Below are positions 1 to 6,797 of a stretch of DNA of 16,334 bases, piece after piece. The notes below the pieces were generated by a model. The model was not told where the DNA came from and searched no databases. It saw only the letters and a list, made by a program, of their open reading frames with translations. Location of the stretch: contig NZ_CALBSN010000172.1 in assembly GCF_937967675.1 (NCBI RefSeq), positions 1-16,334 on the forward strand. Reading direction: 5' to 3'. How positions within the stretch are numbered: position 1 is the stretch's first letter; the number at the start of each line of letters is the position of its first letter. Both the position numbers and the translations under genes were made by a program. The stretch is from an uncultured Flavobacterium sp. (lineage in GTDB: Bacteria > Bacteroidota > Bacteroidia > Flavobacteriales > Flavobacteriaceae).

Positions 1-379
1 TTTTAGTTTTTAAAAAGTTCGCTAATTTTCCAGAAAAAGTAGTTTTACCAGAACCCTGTAAACCCGACATCAAAATCACAGAAGGATTTCCAGAAAGATT
101 AATTCCAGCGGCATCACCACCCATTAATTCGGTCAACTCGTCTTTAACGATTTTAACCATTAATTGTCCTGGTTGTAATGTAGTTAATACGTTTTCACCA
201 ATTGCTTTTTCTTTAACTCTAGTAGTAAAATCTTTTGCAATTTTAAAATTTACGTCAGCATCTAATAAAGCTCTACGAACTTCTTTAAGAGTATCGGCAA
301 CGTTAACATCGGTAATTTTACCGTGTCCTTTTAATATATGAAACGCTTTATCTAACTTATCGCTTAAATTATCAAACAT
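1..379 (-). CDS. ffh: Signal recognition particle protein Ffh, N-terminal part (truncated by window edge)
   Basis: GTPase subunit of the signal recognition particle, which with 4.5S RNA brings nascent membrane proteins to FtsY and the translocon. The visible 126 or so codons begin MFDNLSDKLDKAF and cover the N domain helical bundle, with the family phrases EVRRALLDADVNFKIAKDF and TTLQPGQLMVKIV. They end in the start of the G domain with the P-loop GLQGSGKTT and then SGKLANFLK. The ATG at 379-377 is the natural family start and sits about 20 nt below a well-formed promoter. The rest of the G domain and the Met-rich M domain lie outside the window. No other family carries this N-domain and P-loop combination so closely except FtsY, whose N-terminus differs. 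Confidence 0.96.
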   Translation of the reverse strand, partial: MFDNLSDKLDKAFHILKGHGKITDVNVADTLKEVRRALLDADVNFKIAKDFTTRVKEKAIGENVLTTLQPGQLMVKIVKDELTELMGGDAAGINLSGNPSVILMSGLQGSGKTTFSGKLANFLKTK

Positions 380-404
380 AATTCTGTTTTTGTTTAATGA
401 AGTG

Positions 405-434
405 CAAAGATAAGATAAAGTTATAAAGTTGCAA
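405..434 (-). promoter_or_regulatory. Housekeeping promoter of ffh (TTG / TAnnTTTG type)
   Basis: On the minus strand a TTG at 434-432 is followed after 19 nt by TATCTTTG at 412-405. This fits the Bacteroidota primary sigma factor consensus TTG, 17-23 nt, TAnnTTTG at every fixed position. Transcription would begin near 399, giving a leader of about 20 nt before the ffh ATG. Confidence 0.7.
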
Positions 435-460
435 AGTGAGAAAATGGGTTTGTTTTAAAT

Positions 461-490
461 AAAAAAACCAGCCGTAAAAGCTGGTTTTTT
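461..490 (-). terminator. Rho-independent terminator downstream of the lipoprotein pair
   Basis: A perfect stem pairs AAAAAACCAGC with GCTGGTTTTTT around a 7-nt loop, and A/T runs flank both sides. On the minus strand it lies 24 nt past the stop codon of the 155-residue lipoprotein and ends in a T run. It therefore closes the lipoprotein operon before the ffh promoter. The symmetrical A/T flanks would let it work in either direction. Confidence 0.85.
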
Positions 491-513
491 ATTAGGACAA
501 AAAGAATACATTC

Positions 514-981
514 TTAATTTTTTTCAAATGTTAAGTAATCTGTACCACCATTACCTCCACTAACATCTACTAATTCAATTTTTGTAGTACTATAGCTTAA
601 AATATCCCAATCATCAGACAAATCATCAACAAAAGATGCAGGTGCTGGAGCTGTAAAGAATATATTAAAATCTAAATCGTTACTTGGGCTATCATCATTA
701 CTGTCATCAGAAGTTACAGACCAAGAACCAGTAAATGTATTGGTATTAGCAGCAGTTAAAACATTATTAGGACCAAATGTAAAAATGTAATTAGAATAAT
801 TTGTAGTTTTATTTACACCTGAATCTTCATAAAATGTAATACGCCAAGTACCTTGATTTACGGTATTTACTATTGGAGTAGGATCTGTTGTGGAATTTGA
901 ATCATCATCATTAGAGCACATTGAAGCTACATTTAACATGAAAATTAATGACAATATAGGGATTAAAGCTAATTTTCTCAT
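514..981 (-). CDS. Small secreted Asp-rich lipoprotein, lipocalin-like C-terminal domain
   Basis: 155-residue protein of unknown function. Residues 1-21 form a signal peptide and Cys22 is the likely lipidation site. The residues before it (ASM) are an unusual lipobox because of Met at -1. SNDDDS directly after the cysteine resembles the acidic surface-export signal of Bacteroidota lipoproteins, so outer-surface display is likely. Residues 43-155 are a single domain of alternating beta strands opening with GTWRITFYEDSG. It contains FTGSWSV and ends WDILSYSTTKIELVDVSGG followed by NGGTDYLTFEKN. The same domain ends the neighbouring 344-residue lipoprotein. The pattern recalls lipocalin-like domains, but that is only a resemblance. 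It is the second gene of a two-gene operon (45-bp spacer) and is followed by a strong terminator. Confidence 0.8.
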   Translation of the reverse strand: MRKLALIPILSLIFMLNVASMCSNDDDSNSTTDPTPIVNTVNQGTWRITFYEDSGVNKTTNYSNYIFTFGPNNVLTAANTNTFTGSWSVTSDDSNDDSPSNDLDFNIFFTAPAPASFVDDLSDDWDILSYSTTKIELVDVSGGNGGTDYLTFEKN

Positions 982-1026
982 AGTATTAAAATTTAATTTT
1001 ATAGTTATTTATAATTTAGTTTTTTT

Positions 1027-2061
1027 TTAAATTTTTGATAGATATAAATAGTCTGTTCCGCCATTACCTCCACTTACATCTTTTAAGCGAATCTGTGTTG
1101 ATGAATATTCAATAACTTCCCAATCATCTTCTAATTCATCTAAAATAGAGCCATCATAATCCAATTCTATTTTTTCTTCAGCTCCATCCATATAGTTTGA
1201 CCAAGATCCATTCAAAAAATTACCATTTGACATTGCTTGGGAAGTTCCATTACTATTGAAGGTAAATGTATATCCAGCATACATTGAAGTTTGATTTGTA
1301 TCATCATAAAAATAAGACACGTACCAAATTCCATCTGTTAAGATTGCTGATAAATTACCGTTACCTCCCGGAGATTGAGAATCATCATCACAATCATCTA
1401 TGGCATCCTCAATAACATCTTCAAATTGGTCATTATTAGATATCACAATGGTTTGATTATTTGAATTAGTTACTGAAATTGGATATTGAATCGCTATATA
1501 TTCATTATCCTCTAACGACTCTAAAAAATTGTATAGTTGTACATTATTTGTAATAGAAATTGTTTCAGCTAATTGATTATTTGCGTTATAGATATTAACT
1601 ACAATTGGAAAATTGAAATTAATACATTCTATTTCATCAAAACCATCATCTTCACCACAATCATCCATAATATCATCTAAAACATCTGAATTTTGTACTA
1701 CAAGTGTGGTAAAATTTTGAAATTGAACCGTGATTGGATAGACAAAATTTACAATATCATCATCGTTTGAAAATGCATCAATTGCATCTTGAACTGTTTG
1801 ATAATCCGCTTGATTTGAAACTACAATATTTTGTCCATTAACAATAACAGTTGCCGGAAGTACAACGCTAAAACAACTTGAATTGTCTAATACGTTATCA
1901 ATTGATGTAGGATTTTGAGAAACCCTAGAGATTAAATTTGTTAATGGTGAAGATTTTGCTAGATTTTGACTAGTATCTTGAATGACTTCATTTTCTTCAC
2001 TTTGGCATGACATTAAAAGCAAACCTATTAAACTTAAATTTAAAAAATGTTTTAGTTTCAT
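1027..2061 (-). CDS. Lipoprotein with four Cys-bounded half-repeats and a lipocalin-like C-terminal domain
   Basis: 344-residue lipoprotein of unknown function. Residues 1-18 are a signal peptide with a classical lipobox (LMSC, Cys19), followed by QSEENE, an acidic export-signal-like stretch. Residues 63-224 hold four half-repeats of about 35-40 residues, each with an aromatic or hydrophobic strand, a P-(I/A)-(T/V/S)-V core, a polar strand and an acidic helix. Cores are LPATVIV (68-74), YPITVQF (108-114), FPIVVNI (151-157) and YPISVTN (193-199). The array is bounded by Cys63/Cys135 and Cys146/Cys224, which suggests one disulfide per pair of half-repeats. A Gly-rich linker (231-236) leads to the same C-terminal domain as the 155-residue protein. 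The gene is divergent from the ECF sigma gene and has two copies of the putative ECF promoter upstream. I infer a surface partner or ligand-binding component for the neighbouring receptor. Confidence 0.82.
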   Translation of the reverse strand: MKLKHFLNLSLIGLLLMSCQSEENEVIQDTSQNLAKSSPLTNLISRVSQNPTSIDNVLDNSSCFSVVLPATVIVNGQNIVVSNQADYQTVQDAIDAFSNDDDIVNFVYPITVQFQNFTTLVVQNSDVLDDIMDDCGEDDGFDEIECINFNFPIVVNIYNANNQLAETISITNNVQLYNFLESLEDNEYIAIQYPISVTNSNNQTIVISNNDQFEDVIEDAIDDCDDDSQSPGGNGNLSAILTDGIWYVSYFYDDTNQTSMYAGYTFTFNSNGTSQAMSNGNFLNGSWSNYMDGAEEKIELDYDGSILDELEDDWEVIEYSSTQIRLKDVSGGNGGTDYLYLSKI

Positions 2062-2090
2062 ATTTATTATTTTTTTGGGTTTATATTAGT

Positions 2091-2122
2091 TATAACAATT
2101 CAAATTAATTTTACCCTACCTA
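2091..2122 (-). promoter_or_regulatory. Putative ECF-sigma promoter, copy 1 (proximal to the lipoprotein operon)
   Basis: On the minus strand TTAGGTAGGGTAAAA is followed by TTGTTATA; TAGGGT is at 2118-2113 and TTGTTA at 2098-2093, separated by exactly 14 nt. TTGTTA lies about 30 nt above the ATG of the 344-residue lipoprotein, which suits a -10 box. No perfect TAnnTTTG element was found in this stretch on the minus strand. The nearest is TTAATTTG at 2108-2101, with one mismatch and no TTG at usable spacing. The assignment to the neighbouring ECF sigma factor is an inference from recurrence of the element. Confidence 0.6.
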
Positions 2123-2155
2123 ATTTTTAAAAAAACAATCAAAATCAAAAATGAT

Positions 2156-2163
2156 TATATTTG
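2156..2163 (+). promoter_or_regulatory. Possible -7 element for the ECF sigma gene
   Basis: TATATTTG matches the TAnnTTTG element of the Bacteroidota primary sigma factor and lies 74 nt before the sigma ATG. No TTG is present at the usual 17-23 nt spacing upstream, so this is at best half a promoter. If used, its transcript would run through copy 2 of the opposing ECF element. Confidence 0.35.
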
Positions 2164-2174
2164 TTTCAACTATT

Positions 2175-2207
2175 TAACAATTCATTATTATAAAACCCTA
2201 CCTTAGG
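2175..2207 (-). promoter_or_regulatory. Putative ECF-sigma promoter, copy 2 (distal to the lipoprotein operon)
   Basis: On the minus strand TAAGGTAGGGTTTTA is followed by TTGTTAAA; TAGGGT is at 2200-2195 and TTGTTA at 2180-2175, again separated by exactly 14 nt. It has the same orientation as copy 1, 82 bp further upstream, and would start a longer leader for the lipoprotein genes. It also lies inside the leader of the divergent sigma gene, so its occupancy could affect sigma transcription. ACC-TTA-GGT at 2200-2208 makes a small additional palindrome around the box. Confidence 0.5.
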
Positions 2208-2237
2208 TTTAATTAATTTTTAGCAATTCATTAAAAG

Positions 2238-2753
2238 ATGCCTGAAAATAATACCATTTGCCAAGAAAATATTTTTTCAACTTTTTTCAAAAGCCATGCA
2301 AAAGGGTTACGAAATTATCTATACTACAAATTTGGCAATACTGAACAGGCTGAAGATGCTACGCAAGAAGCTTTCATAAAACTGTGGCAAAATTGTAAAG
2401 ATGTTCCAATTGAAAAAGCTAAATCTTACATTTATACTATTGCAACTAACAATTCCTTAAACGCAATTGCACATAATAAAGTAGTTCTTACCTATGAAAA
2501 AAACAATACTTTAATTGATAGAACCAACGAAAACCCAGAACATATATTAGAACAAGAACAATTTGAATCTAAATTATTAAAAGCTATTAATAATATAAAT
2601 GAAACGCAAAGAGTAGCTTTTTTAATGCATCGAATTGACGGTAAAAAATATGCCGAAATTGCCTCCGAATTAAACATTAGTGTAAAAGCGGTTGAAAAGC
2701 GTATTCACCTAGCTTTAATTGAACTAAAAAAAGAAATAGAAAATTTTAAGTAG
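2238..2753 (+). CDS. ECF-family RNA polymerase sigma factor (FecI-like)
   Basis: 171-residue extracytoplasmic-function sigma factor that directs RNA polymerase to a small regulon. Region 2 spans about residues 12-78, with the core-binding and -10 recognition signature AEDATQEAFIKLWQN followed by AKSYIYTIATNNSLN. A short acidic linker leads to region 4 at about 112-163, where ETQRVAFLMHRIDGKKYAEI precedes the recognition helix ELNISVKAVEKRIHLAL. Length and the lack of a region 3 fit FecI-type factors. The ATG at 2238 has an A-rich upstream stretch and no Shine-Dalgarno, normal in this phylum. A FecR-like anti-sigma factor and a TonB-dependent transducer follow directly, so activity is presumably released by a signal from the outer membrane. 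Its TAG stop codon is the first half of a putative ECF promoter for the next gene. Confidence 0.93.
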   Translation: MPENNTICQENIFSTFFKSHAKGLRNYLYYKFGNTEQAEDATQEAFIKLWQNCKDVPIEKAKSYIYTIATNNSLNAIAHNKVVLTYEKNNTLIDRTNENPEHILEQEQFESKLLKAINNINETQRVAFLMHRIDGKKYAEIASELNISVKAVEKRIHLALIELKKEIENFK

Positions 2754-2778
2754 GGTAAAAAACAATATACTTGTTACA
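2747..2778 (+). promoter_or_regulatory. Putative ECF-sigma promoter, copy 3 (drives anti-sigma and receptor genes)
   Basis: TTAAGTAGGGTAAAA overlaps the sigma stop codon (TAG at 2751-2753) and is followed by TTGTTACA; TAGGGT is at 2751-2756 and TTGTTA at 2771-2776, with the same 14-nt spacing as copies 1 and 2. The TTGTTA box ends 21 nt before the anti-sigma ATG at 2798, leaving room for a start site near 2783. It would let the sigma factor amplify its own anti-sigma and receptor without amplifying itself. Confidence 0.6.
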
Positions 2779-2797
2779 TTATTGTAATACGAAAATT

Positions 2798-3697
2798 ATG
2801 GATGAAGATTACAAATTAGCCAAATGGCTTAATAACGAACTTACTGCTGAAGAATTAGCCGAATTTAAACAAAATCCGGACTTTCCTTTGTATGAAAAAA
2901 TCAAAGAAAATTCAGCACGCTTAAAAACTCCAGCATTTGACCAAGATAAAATGTTAAGCAACGTTGTTGCTACTAAAAAAGCAACAAAAGTTGTGAAACT
3001 ACAACAAAATTGGTTCGTTCGGATAGCTGCTGTTTTAGTTATTGCTTTGGGATTAAGTTTTTTTATGGTTAATAGTTTTAAAGAAAAATATTATGGTACT
3101 GAACTTACGCAAACTGTAAATTTACCAGATAATTCAGAAGTTATCGTGAATAAAAATTCGTCTATAGAATACAAAACTTTTTTCTGGAAAAACAATAGAA
3201 CAATTGACTTAAAAGGTGAAGCTTACTTTAAAGTTGCAAAAGGAAAAACATTTGAAGTCAATACGAATTTAGGTAAAGTGACCGTTTTAGGAACACAATT
3301 CAATGTAAATTCAAAAGATAACACCTTTGAAGTAACTTGCTACGAAGGAAAAGTAAAAGTAAACTACAAAAATCAAGAACTTATTTTAACAAAAGGGATG
3401 TTAGTTACTTTTGAAAATAATTCTAAAAAAGAAGGGAAAACAACATTATCAATGCCAAACTGGGCTTCTGATGAAATAGAAATGAGTTTTACAAATCAAA
3501 ACTTAAAAACTATTATTACAGATATTGAAAACACATATAATGTTACCATTAAAACAAATACGATAGCAACAGATCAATCATTCACAGGAAAACTTCCAAG
3601 CAATAATTTAGATGTAGCCTTACAAATAATAGCCTCAACCTATCATTTACAAATTAACAAATCAAACGAAACAAGTTTTGAATTAGTAAAAAAGTAA
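2798..3697 (+). CDS. FecR-family anti-sigma factor with DUF4974-type C-terminal domain
   Basis: 299-residue single-pass inner-membrane regulator that holds the upstream ECF sigma factor and passes on a signal from the outer-membrane receptor. Residues 1-70 are cytoplasmic and open MDEDYKLAKWLNNELTAEEL, the usual sigma-binding start of Bacteroidota FecR proteins. One membrane helix lies at about 72-91 (WFVRIAAVLVIALGLSFFMV). The periplasmic FecR domain (about 98-200) has NLPDNSEVIVNKNSSIEY, GEAYFKVAKGKTFEV and VTVLGTQFNVNS. The C-terminal 226-296 has the DUF4974 pattern FTNQNLKTIITDIENTYNV, then FTGKLPSNNLDVALQIIAST. I chose the ATG at 2798 because the TTG nine codons upstream lies inside the putative promoter, and family members start MDE/MD. 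The stop codon touches the receptor ATG with no gap, so the two are co-translated. Confidence 0.92.
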   Translation: MDEDYKLAKWLNNELTAEELAEFKQNPDFPLYEKIKENSARLKTPAFDQDKMLSNVVATKKATKVVKLQQNWFVRIAAVLVIALGLSFFMVNSFKEKYYGTELTQTVNLPDNSEVIVNKNSSIEYKTFFWKNNRTIDLKGEAYFKVAKGKTFEVNTNLGKVTVLGTQFNVNSKDNTFEVTCYEGKVKVNYKNQELILTKGMLVTFENNSKKEGKTTLSMPNWASDEIEMSFTNQNLKTIITDIENTYNVTIKTNTIATDQSFTGKLPSNNLDVALQIIASTYHLQINKSNETSFELVKK

Positions 3698-6244
3698 ATG
3701 AATTACAGTCGTTTTTTAATAATGATATTTAGTTTATTTGTCATTGTCTTACCGCTTCGAGCACAAGACAATGGCAAGACTATTTTATTGAAAAAAATAT
3801 TAGAAAACATTGGCAAAACTCACGAAGTCAATTTTAATTATATCGAAGAAGAAATTGCGATTTTTAAATTAATTCCTCCTTCGAATTCAGTAACTCTTCA
3901 AGAAAAATTGAACTATATTTCTGAAAAAACACAATTAAAATTTGAATTTATTTCTGAAAAATACATCTCAGTAATCAACAATCAAAAACTTGATAAACCT
4001 TTGTGTGGCTATCTTTTGGATAAAGAAACCAAAGAACCCATACAAAATGCAACACTTTTAGTTTCTGGAACAAACTCTTATGCCATTACAAACGAGATTG
4101 GTTTTTTTGAACTTAAAACAAAATCTGCAAATACCATCGAAATTTCACATTTGAATTACAAATCAGAAATTATTCAATCTTCATTTTTATATGTAGAAAA
4201 TTGTCCAAAAATCTACTTAAAAAGTGTAATAAATGATTTAGAACCAGTTGTAACAACCTTATTTTTAACCAAAGGAATCAGTAAAAAAAGAGAGGGTACT
4301 TACGAAATAAAACCTAAAAAAATTGGTCTTCTTCCTGGGTTGACAGAACCCGATATATTTCAAACTATGCAGCAAATCCCTGGAATTAATGCTACCGACG
4401 AAAGTATCTCAAATACAAGTGTAAGAGGCGGAACACACGACCAAAATTTATTTCTTTGGAACGGCATTAGATTATACCAAACAGGGCATTTTTTTGGATT
4501 AATATCATCTTTAAATCCCAATTTAGCACACAAAATAAATATTGCTAAAAATGGAACTTCAGCATTTTATGGAGATGGAGTTTCTAGTTCGGTCTTAATT
4601 TCAACACATACAGATTCTATTGAAAACACTACTGGAGCTGTAGGTTTTAACTTAATTAACGCTGATTTTTATGCAAAAGTAAAAACTTCTAAGAAATCAA
4701 ACATTGAAATTAGTGGAAGACGATCGTATACTGATTTAATTACTTCACCAACTTACAAAAGTTATTTCGATAAGATATTTCAAAATACCATAGTAACCAA
4801 TTACTTTGACAATCAAAACATTAAATATAATTCAAAGGAAGACTTTTATTTCTATGATTTTACAGTACAATACCATCAAAAAATAAAACAAAAAACAGAT
4901 TTATTTGTTGATATCTTGAGTATTAGCAACGTATTAGACATATTTCAAACCAAAACAGAAAATAATATTACCATATCTAAAAACAGTTGCTTAGAACATC
5001 AAACTTATGGAGCAAATGCATTGTTGAGAACAAACTGGAATGCAAAAAATAGCAGCGAAATATCAATTTACGCTTCCTATTACAATATTAATTCTGAAAA
5101 TGAATCGATAGAAAGCAATCAAATTTTTAATCAAGAAAACACCATTTTAGATACGGGTATAAAATTACAAAATAATCATATCCTATCTGACAATTTTACC
5201 TTTAGGAATGGCTATCAATTTAATGAAATTGGAGTACGAAATGTAGATATCGTAAATACGCCTGTTTTTTCTAGAAAAATCAAAGAAGTTTTAAAAAATC
5301 ATGCGCTAATTGCCGAACTTAACTATTATTCAGTTAACGATAAATTTAATGGCCGAATTGGTTTCAGACAAAACTATATTCAAGAATTTTCAACGTTTAT
5401 TTTTGAACCGCGAATTCAGTTAAATTATAAATTCACTCCGTTTTTCCAATTGGAAATTATGGGAGAAAGCAAGCATCAAACCACATCACAAATTGTTGAT
5501 TTACAACAAGATTTTTTAGGTATCGAAAAACGAAGATGGACTTTATCTAACAATGAAGACATTCCTATTGTGAAAAGTAATCAAGCGTCATTAGGATTCT
5601 CGTTCAATAAAAACAATTGGTTGCTAACTCTAGAAAATTTCTACAAAAAAGTAGATGGAATTACCAGTATGAGTCAAGGTTTTCAAAACCAATATGAATT
5701 TGTAAAGACCAATGGAAATTTCACGGTTTACGGAACCGAATTTTTAATTCAAAAACAATTCAGACATATTACTTCTTGGGTAAGTTATACTTTTCAAGAA
5801 AATAATTATGAATTTAAAACATTGAATGCAAAAGCATTTCCTAATAATTTTGAAATTAAGCATCACATAAAATCAGCTTTTATATCAGATTTCAAAAATA
5901 TAAAACTTGCCATTGGAGCACAATGGTTTACTGGGAAACCAACAACTTTACCAATAAGCACAACACCTATCTACACAAATCCAGAAACACCGGCTGTGGG
6001 TTATCAAGCGCCAAATTCATCTAATTTAGAGGATTATTTCCAAGTGAATTTTTCAGGTGCTTATGCTTTTAATATTGGTACAAAATCAAAACTAAATTTT
6101 GGTTTTTCGGTTCAAAATTTATTGAATAATAAAACCAGTATCAATCAACATTATCGCATCAACAATAACACAAATATTGTGGAACAGATAAATACTTTCT
6201 CATTAGAAAGAACACCAAATGCCTTTTTAAGATTTACTTTCTAA
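3698..6244 (+). CDS. TonB-dependent outer-membrane receptor/transducer (FecA-like, with STN domain)
   Basis: 848-residue outer-membrane receptor. Residues 1-22 are a signal peptide ending LPLRAQ. A secretin/TonB N-terminal (STN) signalling domain lies at about 24-95, and a carboxypeptidase-regulatory-like beta sandwich at 102-175 (LCGYLLDKETKEPIQNATLL). The plug, about 205-305, contains DIFQTMQQIPGINATDES, TSVRGGTHDQNLFLWNGIRL and NGTSAFYGDGVSS. A long beta barrel follows, ending in a terminal Phe (LRFTF) as needed for outer-membrane insertion. The STN domain and the gene order sigma, anti-sigma, receptor mark it as a signalling transducer that reports ligand binding to FecR. The substrate cannot be read from sequence. 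It is not SusC-like in context, since no SusD partner is present. The divergent repeat lipoprotein is a candidate partner. A hairpin follows the stop. Confidence 0.92.
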   Translation: MNYSRFLIMIFSLFVIVLPLRAQDNGKTILLKKILENIGKTHEVNFNYIEEEIAIFKLIPPSNSVTLQEKLNYISEKTQLKFEFISEKYISVINNQKLDKPLCGYLLDKETKEPIQNATLLVSGTNSYAITNEIGFFELKTKSANTIEISHLNYKSEIIQSSFLYVENCPKIYLKSVINDLEPVVTTLFLTKGISKKREGTYEIKPKKIGLLPGLTEPDIFQTMQQIPGINATDESISNTSVRGGTHDQNLFLWNGIRLYQTGHFFGLISSLNPNLAHKINIAKNGTSAFYGDGVSSSVLISTHTDSIENTTGAVGFNLINADFYAKVKTSKKSNIEISGRRSYTDLITSPTYKSYFDKIFQNTIVTNYFDNQNIKYNSKEDFYFYDFTVQYHQKIKQKTDLFVDILSISNVLDIFQTKTENNITISKNSCLEHQTYGANALLRTNWNAKNSSEISIYASYYNINSENESIESNQIFNQENTILDTGIKLQNNHILSDNFTFRNGYQFNEIGVRNVDIVNTPVFSRKIKEVLKNHALIAELNYYSVNDKFNGRIGFRQNYIQEFSTFIFEPRIQLNYKFTPFFQLEIMGESKHQTTSQIVDLQQDFLGIEKRRWTLSNNEDIPIVKSNQASLGFSFNKNNWLLTLENFYKKVDGITSMSQGFQNQYEFVKTNGNFTVYGTEFLIQKQFRHITSWVSYTFQENNYEFKTLNAKAFPNNFEIKHHIKSAFISDFKNIKLAIGAQWFTGKPTTLPISTTPIYTNPETPAVGYQAPNSSNLEDYFQVNFSGAYAFNIGTKSKLNFGFSVQNLLNNKTSINQHYRINNNTNIVEQINTFSLERTPNAFLRFTF

Positions 6245-6249
6245 TGAAA

Positions 6250-6271
6250 AAGTCAGGCTTTCACCTGACTT
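6250..6271. terminator. Hairpin terminator between convergent genes
   Basis: AAGTCAGG pairs with CCTGACTT around a 6-nt loop. It lies 6 bp after the receptor stop codon and 6 bp after the DUF2892 stop codon on the other strand. On the minus strand the stem is followed by a TTTTTCATT stretch, so the better terminator is for the efflux operon. On the plus strand the T run is weak. Confidence 0.7.
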
Positions 6272-6276
6272 CAATA

Positions 6277-6465
6277 TTAATCTTTTATCTTAAATACTTT
6301 TCTTAAAATATCTTCCATCAAACACCATTTGGTAATGGATGATTGTAGTAAATTGGCCCCTACAAAAAGAGTAAACCAATACCAATTTTCGTTTACATAC
6401 ATTCCTAAAAGCACACTTAAAAGAATAAAAGTTCCTGCTACTGCTCTAACAATTCTATTAATCAT
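6277..6465 (-). CDS. DUF2892 (YgaP-transmembrane-domain-like) small inner-membrane protein
   Basis: 62-residue membrane protein. It opens MINRIVRAVAGTFILLSVLLG, giving a first helix at about residues 8-23, and a second helix runs 27-45. Then comes NLLQSSITKWCLMEDILRKV, the conserved DUF2892 layout in which an Asn-Leu-Leu-Gln stretch precedes a Cys-Pro-like site. Here the motif is KWCLME, with Cys48 kept and no Pro. DUF2892 proteins resemble the membrane tail of the rhodanese YgaP and are often found beside sulfur-metabolism genes. It is the last gene of the efflux operon, 11 bp after the PII-like gene and just before a terminator. The exact role is unknown. Confidence 0.82.
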   Translation of the reverse strand: MINRIVRAVAGTFILLSVLLGMYVNENWYWFTLFVGANLLQSSITKWCLMEDILRKVFKIKD

Positions 6466-6476
6466 AATTTCTAATT

Positions 6477-6782
6477 TTAATTATATTTTTCTACCGATAA
6501 AACGGCTAAATGAACTTTTGAAATTGATTCTACCTTTTTATTAAAAGCGAACACCTCATCAAATAATATGTCTAAATTTTGTTGTAAAATAAAAGCATAA
6601 AAGACAACCGAATCCGTTTCATTCATTTCAGAACCAAACCAATTATCTTCTACACTTTCGTCAGAAGCATCTCTAAAACCTTTTACATCACGATACGAAT
6701 ACGATTTTACTTTAGCTTCTTTCAGCATCTTTTTGACATCTTTTTCAAATTCTGCTATTGCGGTGATTAGTACTAATTTCAT
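6477..6782 (-). CDS. PII-like (DUF3240-like) small cytoplasmic protein
   Basis: 101-residue protein with the beta-alpha-beta, T-loop, beta-alpha-beta layout of the PII superfamily. Strand 1 is KLVLITAI (2-9), helix 1 is about 10-24, strand 2 ends VKSYSYRDVKGFRD (25-38), which closely resembles the PII start of the T-loop. A loop of about 20 acidic residues follows, then strand 3 DSVVFYAFI (57-65), helix 2 about 67-83, and strand 4 KVHLAVLSVEKY (89-100). The uridylylated Tyr of GlnB is not evident, so it is not a classical nitrogen sensor. Related PII-like proteins (DUF3240) are known beside heavy-metal RND pumps in Proteobacteria. Sitting 51 bp after the pump and 11 bp before the DUF2892 gene, it may regulate the pump or sense its substrate. 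That role is inference. Confidence 0.68.
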   Translation of the reverse strand: MKLVLITAIAEFEKDVKKMLKEAKVKSYSYRDVKGFRDASDESVEDNWFGSEMNETDSVVFYAFILQQNLDILFDEVFAFNKKVESISKVHLAVLSVEKYN

Positions 6783-6797
6783 AATATTATTATTTTA

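Noticed and set aside
2492..2677. Minus-strand frame of 61 codons inside the sigma gene
   Set aside because: Antisense to a conserved sigma region 4 and carries no motif.
2771..2797. Upstream TTG start for the anti-sigma gene, adding nine residues
   Set aside because: The TTG lies in the putative -10 box of the ECF promoter, and the added residues (LHYCNTKI) are unlike FecR N-termini, while the ATG at 2798 gives the usual MDEDY start.
6329..6544. Plus-strand frame of 71 codons across the DUF2892 and PII-like genes
   Set aside because: It spans two recognisable minus-strand genes and their spacer, and has no supporting promoter or family motif.
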